Source: Gracilimonas sediminicola (GTDB lineage Bacteria > Bacteroidota > Rhodothermia > Balneolales > Balneolaceae). From it: 64,000 nucleotides of DNA. Location: NCBI RefSeq assembly GCF_024320785.1, contig NZ_JANDBC010000002.1:310001-374000 (forward strand), in the 5' to 3' direction. Under the pieces are notes generated by a model that saw only the letters and a program-made list of their open reading frames with translations, ran no database searches and was not told where the DNA came from. Each line of letters opens with the position of its first letter. Position 1 is the stretch's first letter. Below, piece after piece: positions 52,787 through 62,353 of this stretch. The translations under genes were made by a program, and so were the position numbers.

Positions 52787-52794
52787 TATATTTG
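52787..52794 (+). promoter_or_regulatory. Possible moxR -7 promoter box
   Basis: TATATTTG fits TAnnTTTG, 64 bp before the ATG at 52859. The nearest upstream TTG is at 16 bp, shorter than expected. Confidence 0.4.
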
Positions 52795-52858
52795 TTCACT
52801 TTTTGAAGGCGAGAAAATAATCATATCATCAGCTAATACTAAAAAAAGAATTTACGAA

Positions 52859-53860
52859 ATGAGCGAATACGCAATTGACATGGAAGCGCTGGGCGAGAAA
52901 ATCGAAAAGAACAGCGCCTTTATTGAAGACATTCGAAAAGAGTTAGACAAAGTTATTATCGGGCAGCGGTATATGATTGACCGGTTGTTGGTGGGGTTAT
53001 TGACCAACGGACACGTACTGCTTGAAGGAGTTCCCGGCCTGGCCAAGACCCTGACGGTCTCCAGCCTGGCTACGGTTTTGGATACCGCTTTCCAGCGCAT
53101 TCAGTTTACGCCCGACCTTCTCCCTGCCGACCTGATCGGTACGCTCATTTACAATCAAAAAGAAGCGGAGTTCCTGGTTAAAAAAGGCCCGATTTTCGCG
53201 AACATCATTCTGGCGGATGAGATTAACCGTTCTCCGGCTAAAGTACAAAGTGCACTCCTCGAAGCCATGCAGGAAAAGCAGGTTACCATTGGTGAGAATA
53301 CTTTTAAGCTGGATGAACCTTTCCTGGTACTGGCTACTCAAAACCCTGTGGAACAGGAAGGAACGTATCCGCTGCCGGAAGCACAGGTCGACCGTTTTAT
53401 GCTGAAGCTGAAAATTGACTACCCGACCGAAAAAGAGGAAATGTTGATTATGCGTCAGCAGGCCAAAACCGGCAAAAAGGAAGAACTAAATAAAGTGGTG
53501 AGTCCTGCCAAAATCTTAGAGGCTCGTGCTACCATCAACGAAATTTATATGGATGAGAAGGTGGAACAATATATCGTTGACCTGGTTTTTGCCACCCGTA
53601 AACCAAAAAACTACAACCTGGATGATCTTGAGGATTTAATAAGCTTTGGAGCCTCTCCGCGAGCCACTATCAACCTGAACCTTGCCTCCCGGGCGCAAGC
53701 TTTTATGGAGCACCGTGCGTACGTTACACCGGAAGATGTGCGGACTATAGCGATGGATGTATTAAGGCACCGCATTATCCCTACTTTTGAAGCGGAAGCC
53801 GAGGACATCACTCCGGAAGATATTGTGACGAAGATCATGAACAACGTTCAGGTTCCGTAG
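52859..53860 (+). CDS. MoxR-family AAA ATPase
   Basis: 333 residues from ATG 52859. MoxR signature: Walker A GHVLLEGVPGLAKT near residue 55 and NIILADEINRSPAKVQSALLEAMQE as Walker B/motif, then VLATQNPVEQEGTYPLPEAQVDRF. These ATPases mature metallo- or VWA-domain proteins; a DUF58/VWA partner usually follows, but here a terminator comes next and none is seen. The frame extends about 65 codons upstream, into the uppP gene, without family similarity. Confidence 0.95.
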   Translation: MSEYAIDMEALGEKIEKNSAFIEDIRKELDKVIIGQRYMIDRLLVGLLTNGHVLLEGVPGLAKTLTVSSLATVLDTAFQRIQFTPDLLPADLIGTLIYNQKEAEFLVKKGPIFANIILADEINRSPAKVQSALLEAMQEKQVTIGENTFKLDEPFLVLATQNPVEQEGTYPLPEAQVDRFMLKLKIDYPTEKEEMLIMRQQAKTGKKEELNKVVSPAKILEARATINEIYMDEKVEQYIVDLVFATRKPKNYNLDDLEDLISFGASPRATINLNLASRAQAFMEHRAYVTPEDVRTIAMDVLRHRIIPTFEAEAEDITPEDIVTKIMNNVQVP

Positions 53861-53902
53861 GAATATTGAACATTCAACATTGAATTCAGAACATTGAATT
53901 TT

Positions 53903-53928
53903 AAGGGCGCCGGTTGGCGCCTTTTTTT
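53903..53928 (+). terminator. moxR terminator
   Basis: AGGGCGCC-GGTT-GGCGCCTT is a strong stem followed by seven T, 42 bp after the stop codon. Confidence 0.88.
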
Positions 53929-54059
53929 ATTCAATGAGTCATCGCGAGGAGCCCACATGCCTACCTTAAATCTCTTAGTATTTCGACGTGGCGATCTCCC
54001 TGTTCTATTTCTGACACTTTTTTAATTAACTAACCCGTTCTACTCCCCGAAAAATTCAA

Positions 54060-54128
54060 AAATCGGACGTTCGGTCCATCAGTTAATCGCAGTTCTTGTT
54101 GATTTGTGAAAGATCGAACGACCGATTT
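54060..54128. repeat. Inverted repeat pair (14-bp arms)
   Basis: AAATCGGACGTTCG (54060-54073) and CGAACGACCGATTT (54115-54128) match 13 of 14 bases as an inverted pair with a 41-bp loop. It could be a large hairpin or a REP-like element. Confidence 0.55.
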
Positions 54129-54217
54129 GCGAAGGACGATATTAGCTAGTTTCAAAGGTTCATCGTCCTAACTCAGTTCGGAAAGCATAAATTTCGATAC
54201 GAGTATTAAATCAATCC

Positions 54218-54655
54218 CTAATATTGAATCGTAATATCTAAGTTTGGCAAATAAACTAAACTTTCATTCTTGTCCCAGATCATTTTTTCATAACTATGAC
54301 CATAAAATTTTGACGGTACTTCAATAGTATATTCTTTAAGTATCGTAAACTTTGAAACATCAACTGAAAAACCTTCATCCCAACTGTTTTTACTTATGAC
54401 GCTTAAACTTTCGGCATCACCTTCAACAGCTAACCTCATTAACGAGTCCCTCTGTAAATAGATCTTACTAAGAGAATCTGGAATACTATATAATTGGAAG
54501 TGAACTTTATTTAAATCCTCTCCTATGTTTTCTCCAAAAGTAGCATAATTCTTAAAATCTTGTGAAAAAGAGGCAACAACACCACCATTAAAAACATCAT
54601 TTCTACTACATGAAGACAGTAAAATTATTAGTAATACTCTCAATATAATTTTCAT
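54218..54655 (-). CDS. Orphan lipoprotein of unknown function
   Basis: 145 residues. Lipobox LLSSC at residues about 12-16 after LRVLLIIL. The mature part is rich in Asn, Lys, Tyr and Phe, has no known motif, and reads as one small beta-rich domain. Its DNA is visibly more AT-rich than the neighbouring core genes, and it sits between an inverted repeat and the rpsA terminator with no operon partner. It may be a recently acquired or fast-changing gene. Confidence 0.6.
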   Translation of the reverse strand: MKIILRVLLIILLSSCSRNDVFNGGVVASFSQDFKNYATFGENIGEDLNKVHFQLYSIPDSLSKIYLQRDSLMRLAVEGDAESLSVISKNSWDEGFSVDVSKFTILKEYTIEVPSKFYGHSYEKMIWDKNESLVYLPNLDITIQY

Positions 54656-54752
54656 AGTACCAATTTTATCTAGTAACTAAGATTCACGCCTCCTAACTCA
54701 ATCCGGGAAGCTTTGGCTTCCAATAATCATAATCTAAAAATTCTATTCCAAT

Positions 54753-54787
54753 AAAAAAGCCTCGTTCAACTTAATGAACGAGGCTTA
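54753..54787 (-). terminator. rpsA terminator
   Basis: On the complement AAGCCTCGTTCA and TGAACGAGGCTT are a perfect 12-bp stem, followed by six T. Confidence 0.92.
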
Positions 54788-54813
54788 ATAACTTTTAGAA
54801 AGCTATTCGAGAA

Positions 54814-56817
54814 TTATTCTTCTTCGTCAGAAGATTCGTCCTCTGTCTCTTCAGCTTTTGCTTCATCCTCAGCCTCTTTCTTCTTGGCTTTGGCAGCATC
54901 CGCTTTCTTCTGAGCTTCGGCTTTCTCTTTTTCTTCCATGTCTTTCTTCAAAGCTGCTAGGCCTGACATTTCACCGAGTGTTGGAGCACCGGTTTCTGTG
55001 TTAGCACTTTCAACTTTTTTCTTGGCTTTCTTGGCTTTGTTCTTGTCAGAATCAAGCTGACTCAATTCGATGTTTTTGTTTCCTTCATCGAAGTTCAGAA
55101 CAAATGCATCTTCAACTTTGTCGCCTTCTTTGTATTCGGCTTCGGTTGATTTGGCATAGCTTAAGAATGCTTCAGCACCTAATGGAAGTTTCACGAATAC
55201 GCCTTTGTCGGTAGTTTTAACAACTTCACCTTCAACGGTGTTACCCGGTGCGTACTCTTCTGCATATTGTTTCCATGGGTTGTCTTCCACTTGCTTGTGG
55301 CCAAGGGTGATTCGACGGTTGTCGAAGTCAACACCAAGAATTACAACCTCGATTTCCTGATCTTTGTCAACCACTTCATTTGGATGGTCAACTTTCTCAG
55401 TCCAGCTCAGGTCAGAAACGTGAATCAAGCCGTCAATACCGGGCTCGAGCTCAACGAATACTCCAAAGTTGGTAAGGTTGCGAACAACGCCGGTGTGCTT
55501 GGATCCAACAGGGAAACGATCGAGGATGTCTGCCCATGGATCATCTTCAAGCTGCTTAACACCAAGAGAAATTTTCTTCTCTTCTTCGTTGATGTTCAGA
55601 ACAATACATTCTACGATGTCATCTTTCTCAACTAACTGAGACGGATGCTTGATGTGCTGTGTCCACGACATTTCAGAAATGTGGATCAGACCTTCAACAC
55701 CTTTCTCGAGCTCAATAAATGCACCGTAATCAGCGATAGAAACAACGCGACCCTGTACTTTATTTCCTTCAGGGAACTTCTCGTTGATAGCGTCCCATGG
55801 GTGTGGCTGAAGTTGCTTCAGACCCAGAGATACTCGTTTACTTTTCTCGTCAAAGTCGATAACAGCAACGTTCATGCGCTGGTCGAGCTGTACAATCTCG
55901 TGCGGATCGTCAACACGTCCCCAAGAGAGGTCCGTAATGTGAAGCAGTCCGTCAACACCACCAAGGTCGATGAATACACCGAAGTCAGTAATGTTTTTAA
56001 CAGCACCTTCGAGAACCTGACCGGCTTCGATGGTTTCGAGAATTTCTTCACGCTGCTCTTCAAGATCAGACTCAATAAGAGCACGGTGAGATACAACCAC
56101 GTTTTCAGCAGCCATATTCAGCTTAACAACCTGGAACTCCATGGTTTTGCCTACATAGGCGTCGAAGTCACGTACAGGTCGTACGTCGATTTGAGAACCG
56201 GGCAGGAATGCGTCGATGCCTAATACATCTACAACCATACCACCTTTAATGCGTCGCTTGATATATCCTTCAATAATATCACCATCGTCATGAGAAGCTT
56301 CAATTTTCTCCCATGCTTTCAGGATATCTGCTTTACGGCGGGATAGAATTAACTGTCCTTCTTTGTCCTCAACGCGATCAAGGAATACTTCTACTTCATC
56401 GCCGGGCTCCATTGCTTCCAGAGCTTCGTTAGAAAACTCATTTACCTGGATGATACCTTCAGACTTGAAACCGATATCTACAACAACGTACTTCTCATCT
56501 ACTGAGACAACACGGCCGTGTACAATTTCTTTTTCTTCAATTTCATTGAGGGTGTCTTCATACATATCCACCATCTCATTGTACTCATCATCGGAGTATT
56601 CATCGGATGGACGCTGGAGGTCTTCAAGATTGTACACCTCTCCTTCCACGTCTCCGGAGTACACATGAGTCATTGTTTCTTTTCTCTCTTCAGCGGCTTG
56701 CTCTTCGGCTGTAGTTTCTTCTTGTACTTGCTCTTCCGCTTCAGCTACTGCTGTTTCCTCAGCCGTGTTTTCAGCTGTTTCTTGTTCTGCTTGTTCTTGT
56801 TTTACTTCGTCAGTCAT
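54814..56817 (-). CDS. rpsA: 30S ribosomal protein S1
   Basis: 667 residues with six S1 domains (starting about 95, 180, 265, 350, 435 and 525), each showing GxVxxIxDYGAFVEL and HISEMSW-like strands. The N-terminal 75 residues are a Glu/Ala-rich tail and the C-terminal 60 residues a Lys/Glu-rich coiled extension. S1 helps the ribosome load mRNA that lacks Shine-Dalgarno sites, which suits this genome. Downstream of cmk by 58 bp, as in many bacteria. Confidence 0.97.
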   Translation of the reverse strand: MTDEVKQEQAEQETAENTAEETAVAEAEEQVQEETTAEEQAAEERKETMTHVYSGDVEGEVYNLEDLQRPSDEYSDDEYNEMVDMYEDTLNEIEEKEIVHGRVVSVDEKYVVVDIGFKSEGIIQVNEFSNEALEAMEPGDEVEVFLDRVEDKEGQLILSRRKADILKAWEKIEASHDDGDIIEGYIKRRIKGGMVVDVLGIDAFLPGSQIDVRPVRDFDAYVGKTMEFQVVKLNMAAENVVVSHRALIESDLEEQREEILETIEAGQVLEGAVKNITDFGVFIDLGGVDGLLHITDLSWGRVDDPHEIVQLDQRMNVAVIDFDEKSKRVSLGLKQLQPHPWDAINEKFPEGNKVQGRVVSIADYGAFIELEKGVEGLIHISEMSWTQHIKHPSQLVEKDDIVECIVLNINEEEKKISLGVKQLEDDPWADILDRFPVGSKHTGVVRNLTNFGVFVELEPGIDGLIHVSDLSWTEKVDHPNEVVDKDQEIEVVILGVDFDNRRITLGHKQVEDNPWKQYAEEYAPGNTVEGEVVKTTDKGVFVKLPLGAEAFLSYAKSTEAEYKEGDKVEDAFVLNFDEGNKNIELSQLDSDKNKAKKAKKKVESANTETGAPTLGEMSGLAALKKDMEEKEKAEAQKKADAAKAKKKEAEDEAKAEETEDESSDEEE

Positions 56818-56875
56818 TATGTTTGGTTATTGGTTTACCTCACAATTGACTTTCAATTGTGGGATAAGTTTATGG

Positions 56876-57544
56876 TTAATTGTTTTTCTGTGTTGATATC
56901 AATCGTTCTATTTTTTCACTGATGAAAGCGACTTGCTCCTCAAAGCTCATTTCGGATGTATCCACCAAAATGGCATCATCGGCTTTTTTGAGCGGATCAG
57001 AATCCCGGTTAGAGTCTTTCTCATCCCGCCCGGCAATGTTTTGCTTCACTTCTTCAAGCGTCACATCTTTGCCCTGAGCTTTCACTTCCTGATATCTTCG
57101 CTGTGCTCGTGTATCCAAATCGGCAACCATAAAAAACTTTAAGGCTGCGTCCGGGAAAACAGCGGTTCCTAAGTCCCTTCCATCGGCGATGTATATATCG
57201 CTTTTAACAACTTCGCGCATTAAATCATTTATATGTGCGCGCACATCCGGGTTAGAAGCCACCTCACTTACATGCTCAGAAACTTCCATGCTTCTTATCT
57301 GATCGCTAACATCACGACCATTTAAATACGCATGAAACTTTTCATTCTTGAAGTGAAAGCTAATCTCACTTTCTCTCAGTGTGTCAAAGAACTGTGGTAA
57401 ATCTTTATTAACGTCCAGGTATAACAAGGTAGCAACGCGATACAACGCTCCGGAGTCAAGAAATTGAATCTGAAGGTTGGCCGCTACGGCCTTTGCTGTT
57501 GAACTTTTGCCCGATCCTGCGGGTCCATCAATTACCACTATCAT
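56876..57544 (-). CDS. cmk: Cytidylate kinase
   Basis: 222 residues. P-loop GPAGSGKSSTAKAVA at residues 7-21; GALYRVATLLYL and ADGRDLGTAVFPDAALKFF are the CMP-binding and lid segments typical of the family. It phosphorylates CMP and dCMP. First gene of the cmk-rpsA unit, divergent from rpsT. Confidence 0.97.
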   Translation of the reverse strand: MIVVIDGPAGSGKSSTAKAVAANLQIQFLDSGALYRVATLLYLDVNKDLPQFFDTLRESEISFHFKNEKFHAYLNGRDVSDQIRSMEVSEHVSEVASNPDVRAHINDLMREVVKSDIYIADGRDLGTAVFPDAALKFFMVADLDTRAQRRYQEVKAQGKDVTLEEVKQNIAGRDEKDSNRDSDPLKKADDAILVDTSEMSFEEQVAFISEKIERLISTQKNN

Positions 57545-57591
57545 AACAGATCAGCTAAATTAAACTTATCCTGTTAATTATTCAATCATTT

Positions 57592-57623
57592 CTTGTTTAA
57601 TATTTTCATAACTCTTAATTTTG
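57592..57623 (+). promoter_or_regulatory. rpsT promoter
   Basis: CTTG, 20 bases and TAATTTTG fit the Bacteroidota -33/-7 pattern, with the same spacing as the nuoJ promoter; the -7 box ends 50 bp before the rpsT start. Confidence 0.55.
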
Positions 57624-57672
57624 GTTTCTCGGAAAAATCCGGGGAAAAGATAATTTCAAAAGCATATTAGCA

Positions 57673-57924
57673 ATGCCAATAACTGAACAAGCCAAAAAAA
57701 GAGTACGACAGGCTGAAAAACACAGAGATCATAACCGAAGCCGAAAGTCTAAAATGAGATCTTTGGTTAAGAACGTGTACGAGATTGAAGATAAAGCCAA
57801 AGCCGAAGAAGCTTTAAAAGAAGCTGTATCGTACCTCGACCGTATGAGTGTGAAGGGTATTATTCACAAGAATAACGCAGCCCGCAAAAAAGCTCAGTTA
57901 ACTAAATACGTTAACAACCTATAA
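57673..57924 (+). CDS. rpsT: 30S ribosomal protein S20
   Basis: 83 residues, very basic helical bundle. AKKRVRQAEKHRDHNRSRKSKMRSLVKNV and GIIHKNNAARKKAQLTKYVN are the S20 signature. Gap of 12 bp to gpmI, so co-transcribed. Confidence 0.97.
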   Translation: MPITEQAKKRVRQAEKHRDHNRSRKSKMRSLVKNVYEIEDKAKAEEALKEAVSYLDRMSVKGIIHKNNAARKKAQLTKYVNNL

Positions 57925-57936
57925 AGATATAGCTGG

Positions 57937-59457
57937 ATGGCCAACGCCGAATCGAAAGCTCTACTCGTCATTTTAGATGGATTCGGGTTGGCTGAAAACC
58001 CAGATGTCAGCGCAGTGGATAAAGCTGACACGCCTTTCATCGACTCCCTTTTCCAAAATCATCCGCACGCCAAACTTTCTGCCAGTGGAGAAAATGTAGG
58101 TCTCCCCGATGGTCAATTCGGAAATTCTGAAGTCGGACACCTTAATATAGGTGCCGGCAGAATCGTATGGCAGGAACTTTCCCGAATCAATAAAGCCATT
58201 AAAGACGGTTCGTTCTTTGAGAACGAAGAACTGCTGGAGGCTGTAGAAAAAGCCAAGTCCAGGAACAAGATCCATATTATGGGTCTTTTTTCTGACGGGG
58301 GCGTTCACAGCCATAACGAACACCTGTTTGCTTTACTCGAGCTCTGCAAAAAGCATGGCATCGAAAATGTAAACGTGCATGCTTTCACCGATGGGCGTGA
58401 TACCTCCCCTAACGGTGGAATTGAATACGCAAAAGAGTTTGAGGCCAAAGCACAGGAAGTTGGCGTTGGCCGGCTGTCTTCCATCATAGGAAGGTATTAC
58501 GCTATGGACCGGGATAACCGCTGGGAGCGTATCAAGCTGGCCTACGACCTGCTTGTACATGGAGAAGGAGAGAAATTTGAGTCGGCCTCCAAAGGTTTTA
58601 AAGCTTCATACGAGGCAAAGGTATCCGATGAATTTATAAAGCCGATTTTGCTGGATGATAGCCCCGAATCACGCATACAGAAAGGTGATGTGGTGATTTT
58701 CTATAACATTCGTGGTGATCGGGCCCGTCAGATTTCCCGAGCTTTAAATGAAGACGGGTTCAGTGAATTTGAGGTGGAAGACCTGGATCTTCATTACACC
58801 ACCTTTACTTCCTATGATGAAACTTTTGAGTTTGCACGGGTAGCCTATCCCCCGCAGGAACTCTCAAATACCATGGGTGAATGGATCAGTAATCAGGGAC
58901 TGAGACAATTTCGAATTGCAGAGACGGAAAAATATCCGCACGTGACCTATTTCTTTAACGGCGGAGTGGAAACTCCGAACAAGGGAGAAGAACGAATCGT
59001 GATTCCAAGCCCGAAGGTAGCCACCTACGACCTTCAACCCGAAATGAGCGCAGAGCAGGTTGCGGACACTTTGTGCGAGCAGCTCTCAACTGAAAAACAT
59101 CATTTTGTTGTGCTCAATTTTGCCAATCCCGATATGGTTGGCCATACCGGTGTGATGGAAGCCGCTATAGAAGCTGTAGAAACGGTCGATAAACAACTGG
59201 AGCGCGTGATCGAAACCGCAAACAAACACGGTTATCGCTCGCTCATAATTGCAGATCATGGCAATGCCGACTGCATGATTAAGGAAGATGGAAGTCCGCA
59301 CACGGCGCATACTACCGCTCTGGTACCGGTTATTATTGTTAATTATCCGGAAGAAATCAGCTTAAGCGACGGAATACTAGCGGACGTATCCCCTACGCTC
59401 CTAAAGCTTATGGGGATTGAGCAACCAAAAGAAATGACCGGCAAATCGTTATTTTAA
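57937..59457 (+). CDS. gpmI: 2,3-bisphosphoglycerate-independent phosphoglycerate mutase
   Basis: 506 residues. The phosphatase-domain and transferase residues of the alkaline-phosphatase fold are visible: LDGFGL (metal Asp), GNSEVGHLNIGAGR (the Ser nucleophile), HAFTDGRDT and GRYYAMDRDNRWER, NFANPDMVGHTG and ADHGNADCM. It interconverts 3- and 2-phosphoglycerate in glycolysis and needs Mn. Follows rpsT. Confidence 0.98.
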   Translation: MANAESKALLVILDGFGLAENPDVSAVDKADTPFIDSLFQNHPHAKLSASGENVGLPDGQFGNSEVGHLNIGAGRIVWQELSRINKAIKDGSFFENEELLEAVEKAKSRNKIHIMGLFSDGGVHSHNEHLFALLELCKKHGIENVNVHAFTDGRDTSPNGGIEYAKEFEAKAQEVGVGRLSSIIGRYYAMDRDNRWERIKLAYDLLVHGEGEKFESASKGFKASYEAKVSDEFIKPILLDDSPESRIQKGDVVIFYNIRGDRARQISRALNEDGFSEFEVEDLDLHYTTFTSYDETFEFARVAYPPQELSNTMGEWISNQGLRQFRIAETEKYPHVTYFFNGGVETPNKGEERIVIPSPKVATYDLQPEMSAEQVADTLCEQLSTEKHHFVVLNFANPDMVGHTGVMEAAIEAVETVDKQLERVIETANKHGYRSLIIADHGNADCMIKEDGSPHTAHTTALVPVIIVNYPEEISLSDGILADVSPTLLKLMGIEQPKEMTGKSLF

Positions 59458-59498
59458 TTTCAGCGATTCGCATTTAGTTTGCATTTACTTTTCCGCGC

Positions 59499-59516
59499 TA
59501 CTACCTTCGAGTAGTA
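59499..59516 (+). promoter_or_regulatory. Inverted repeat upstream of clpC
   Basis: TACTAC-CTTCGA-GTAGTA is a perfect 6-bp inverted repeat 82 bp before the clpC ATG. It does not match the CtsR or CIRCE consensus. A possible operator, not proven. Confidence 0.35.
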
Positions 59517-59597
59517 ATGAACTAAAGCAGTGTTTCACACGTTTTTTTATCTGAATATTCACAGATTTATTTAGCAATTATTTAAGGAACTCGTCAG

Positions 59598-62183
59598 ATG
59601 GAGGGAAATTTTTCAAGCAAAGTTCGAGATGTAATTCAGTTTAGCCGTGAAGAAGCTTTACGGTTAGGGCATGATTATATCGGAACGGAGCATTTAATAT
59701 TAGGTATCGTACGGTTAGGTGATGGAGTGGCAGTCCGGATTCTCAAAAACCTGGATTGTGATCTTTTCAAACTAAAAAAGACCATTGAAGACACCGTTCG
59801 AGGAACCGGTGGATCTGTACAGGTTGGCAACATTCCACTCACCAAACAAGCCGAAAAAGTACTACGGATCACTTATTTGGAGGCTAAGCTTTACAAAAGT
59901 GATACCATCGGCACCGAACACCTTCTGTTGTCTCTCTTGAGAGATGATGAAAATATCGCTGCACAAATACTGCAACAGTTCAGCATATCTTACGATGCAG
60001 TTCGCGAAGAACTGGATCTTATCATATCCGGAAAATCTCGTGATGACCATAGCGATTCCTCGTCTATGACTGCGAGTGCTTCTACATCCAAAGGATCCGG
60101 TTCCGGATCAGGGAGCTCAAGGGAAAAGAAAATGGAAAAATCAAAAACACCAGTACTCGACAACTTTGGCCGTGACCTTACCGAGATGGCTGAAGAAGGT
60201 CGCCTCGATCCAATCATCGGTCGTGAAAAAGAAATTGAACGTGTGGCACAGGTACTGAGTCGCCGTAAAAAGAACAATCCGGTGCTTATTGGTGAACCGG
60301 GTGTTGGTAAAACCGCCATTGCTGAAGGACTGGCAACTCGCATCATAGAACGCAAAGTATCACGCGTTCTCTATGATAAGCGCGTTATTGCCCTGGATCT
60401 GGCTGCACTGGTAGCAGGCACAAAATACCGGGGTCAGTTTGAAGAACGCATGAAAGCGGTAATGACTGAACTCGAAAAAACAGACGATGTTATTCTGTTT
60501 ATTGATGAACTTCACACTATTGTTGGAGCCGGTGGAGCAAGCGGATCGCTGGATGCATCCAATATGCTTAAACCAGCCCTTGCGCGTGGTGATGTTCAGG
60601 CTATTGGTGCCACTACCCTGAATGAATACCGTCAGTTTATTGAAAAAGACGGTGCACTGGAGCGGCGTTTCCAAAAAATAATGGTTGACCCGACAACACC
60701 GGAAGAAACCACAGAGATTTTAAATCAGATTAAACCCAAGTATGAGAAACACCACAGCGTTCGCTTCACTGATGACGCGATTGATGCGTGCGTGAAACTC
60801 ACCGATCGATATGTATCCGATCACTTCCTCCCCGATAAAGCCATTGATGCTTTAGATGAAGCCGGGGCTCGTGTTCACTTATCCAATATCACGGTTCCGC
60901 AGAACATCATTGATCTGGAAGAGGAAATTGAGACCACCAGCGAAGAGAAGAACTCGATGGTGAAAAAGCAGCGCTTTGAAGAAGCTGCCCGTCTCCGTGA
61001 TAAAGAAAAACGACTGATTGAAGAGCTTGAAGTTGCTCAACGCCAGTGGGAAAAAGAGTCTGAAAACATTGTTTATGATGTTAATGAAGAAGACGTTGCT
61101 TCCGTAATTGCCATGATGAGTGGCGTTCCTGTTAACAAAATCACCCAGAAAGAAGGCCAGAAACTGCTCAAGATGAAGAAAGAGCTGAGCGGCCAGGTGA
61201 TTGGACAAGACGAAGCAATTGTGAAATTGACCAAAGCTATCCAGCGTACCCGCGCCGGACTGAAAGATCCAACCCGACCCATCGGTTCATTCATATTTCT
61301 CGGGCCGACCGGTGTTGGTAAAACAGAAATGGCCAAGGTTCTTTCCAAGTATTTATTTGATAAAGAAGACACACTCATTCGCATCGACATGAGTGAGTAT
61401 ATGGAGAAGTTCTCCGTTTCCCGACTGGTAGGAGCTCCTCCGGGCTACGTTGGATATGAAGAAGGCGGAGTGCTCACTGAAAAAGTACGCCGTAAGCCAT
61501 ATAGCGTTATTCTTCTGGATGAAATTGAAAAAGCCCATCCGGATGTATTCAACATCTTACTACAGGTGCTGGATGATGGAATCCTGACCGACAGCCTCGG
61601 CCGTCGCGTTGACTTCCGTAATACGATTATCATTATGACTTCCAACATTGGAGCACGTGATATACGGAATATGGGTAAAGGCATCGGTTTTGATACTGAT
61701 GACTCTGCTTTCGATTACGCTAAGATGAAATCAACCATCCAGGATGCTCTTAAAAAGGTATTCAATCCTGAATTCCTGAATCGTATCGATGACGTGATTA
61801 CATTCCGTCCGCTCGAGAAAGACGATATCTTCCAAATCATCGACCTGATGAATGAAGATCTCTTCAAGCGCATCAAGGAGCTGGGTTATGAAATTGAAGT
61901 GACCAAAGCTGCCAAGGAATTCATCACTGATAAAGGCTTCGATCAGAAGTACGGAGCACGACCACTGAAGCGTGCTATCCAGAAGTATATCGAAGATCCT
62001 TTAGCCGAAGAGTTGCTCGAGAACGAACATAATGAAGGTTCTCTCATCAAGATTAAGATGAACAACTCTCGTGACGGACTCGAGTTCGACTGGAAAGAAG
62101 CGGAACCTTCTGCCTCCAAAAGCGAGAACGGCGAAGAAGCTAAGGAAGAAGAGGATACATCAGAAAAGCCGAAAGAAGCTTAA
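59598..62183 (+). CDS. clpC: ATP-dependent Clp protease ATP-binding subunit ClpC
   Basis: 861 residues. N-terminal double Clp repeat (about 3-150), AAA domain 1 with Walker A GEPGVGKT, a UVR-like middle segment ([16 protein letters not shown] near 460), AAA domain 2 with [13 protein letters not shown] and the ClpC C-terminal region, ending in an acidic tail. A Gly/Ser-rich linker ([11 protein letters not shown] near 160-170) follows the N domain. It unfolds proteins for ClpP. Own terminator follows, so likely monocistronic. Confidence 0.97.
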   Translation: MEGNFSSKVRDVIQFSREEALRLGHDYIGTEHLILGIVRLGDGVAVRILKNLDCDLFKLKKTIEDTVRGTGGSVQVGNIPLTKQAEKVLRITYLEAKLYKSDTIGTEHLLLSLLRDDENIAAQILQQFSISYDAVREELDLIISGKSRDDHSDSSSMTASASTSKGSGSGSGSSREKKMEKSKTPVLDNFGRDLTEMAEEGRLDPIIGREKEIERVAQVLSRRKKNNPVLIGEPGVGKTAIAEGLATRIIERKVSRVLYDKRVIALDLAALVAGTKYRGQFEERMKAVMTELEKTDDVILFIDELHTIVGAGGASGSLDASNMLKPALARGDVQAIGATTLNEYRQFIEKDGALERRFQKIMVDPTTPEETTEILNQIKPKYEKHHSVRFTDDAIDACVKLTDRYVSDHFLPDKAIDALDEAGARVHLSNITVPQNIIDLEEEIETTSEEKNSMVKKQRFEEAARLRDKEKRLIEELEVAQRQWEKESENIVYDVNEEDVASVIAMMSGVPVNKITQKEGQKLLKMKKELSGQVIGQDEAIVKLTKAIQRTRAGLKDPTRPIGSFIFLGPTGVGKTEMAKVLSKYLFDKEDTLIRIDMSEYMEKFSVSRLVGAPPGYVGYEEGGVLTEKVRRKPYSVILLDEIEKAHPDVFNILLQVLDDGILTDSLGRRVDFRNTIIIMTSNIGARDIRNMGKGIGFDTDDSAFDYAKMKSTIQDALKKVFNPEFLNRIDDVITFRPLEKDDIFQIIDLMNEDLFKRIKELGYEIEVTKAAKEFITDKGFDQKYGARPLKRAIQKYIEDPLAEELLENEHNEGSLIKIKMNNSRDGLEFDWKEAEPSASKSENGEEAKEEEDTSEKPKEA

Positions 62184-62206
62184 GCTGAGATTCTTCTTAA
62201 AGAAAC

Positions 62207-62242
62207 TAAAGCCGGTGCATAATATATGTACCGGCTTTTTTA
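62207..62242 (+). terminator. clpC terminator
   Basis: AAAGCCGGT and ACCGGCTTT pair around an AT-rich loop, followed by a T-run, 24 bp after the stop codon. Confidence 0.88.
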
Positions 62243-62306
62243 TTGAGTACACTTTCCGGAATTAATGCTTACTTGATACTAATTCTCCCAAGCCCGGATT
62301 AAGGAG

Positions 62307-62328
62307 ATCGCGGGTCTAAGCCCGCGAT
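62307..62328. repeat. Intergenic hairpin (REP-like)
   Basis: ATCGCGGG-TCTAAG-CCCGCGAT is a perfect 8-bp stem, followed by GACGG. Such GCGGG hairpins are common as dispersed repeats in bacterial genomes. Only one copy is seen here. Confidence 0.55.
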
Positions 62329-62353
62329 GACGGTTCAGAGATATTAGATTAGA

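Larger units (their letters stand above)
53861..54217. other. Intergenic region (357 bp) after moxR
   Basis: Holds the moxR terminator and an inverted repeat pair (see below). No gene supported. The start contains short direct repeats of ACATTGAAT. Confidence 0.6.

Noticed and set aside
52658-52858. Upstream extension of the moxR frame
   Set aside because: Antisense to uppP and unlike MoxR; the family begins at the ATG at 52859.
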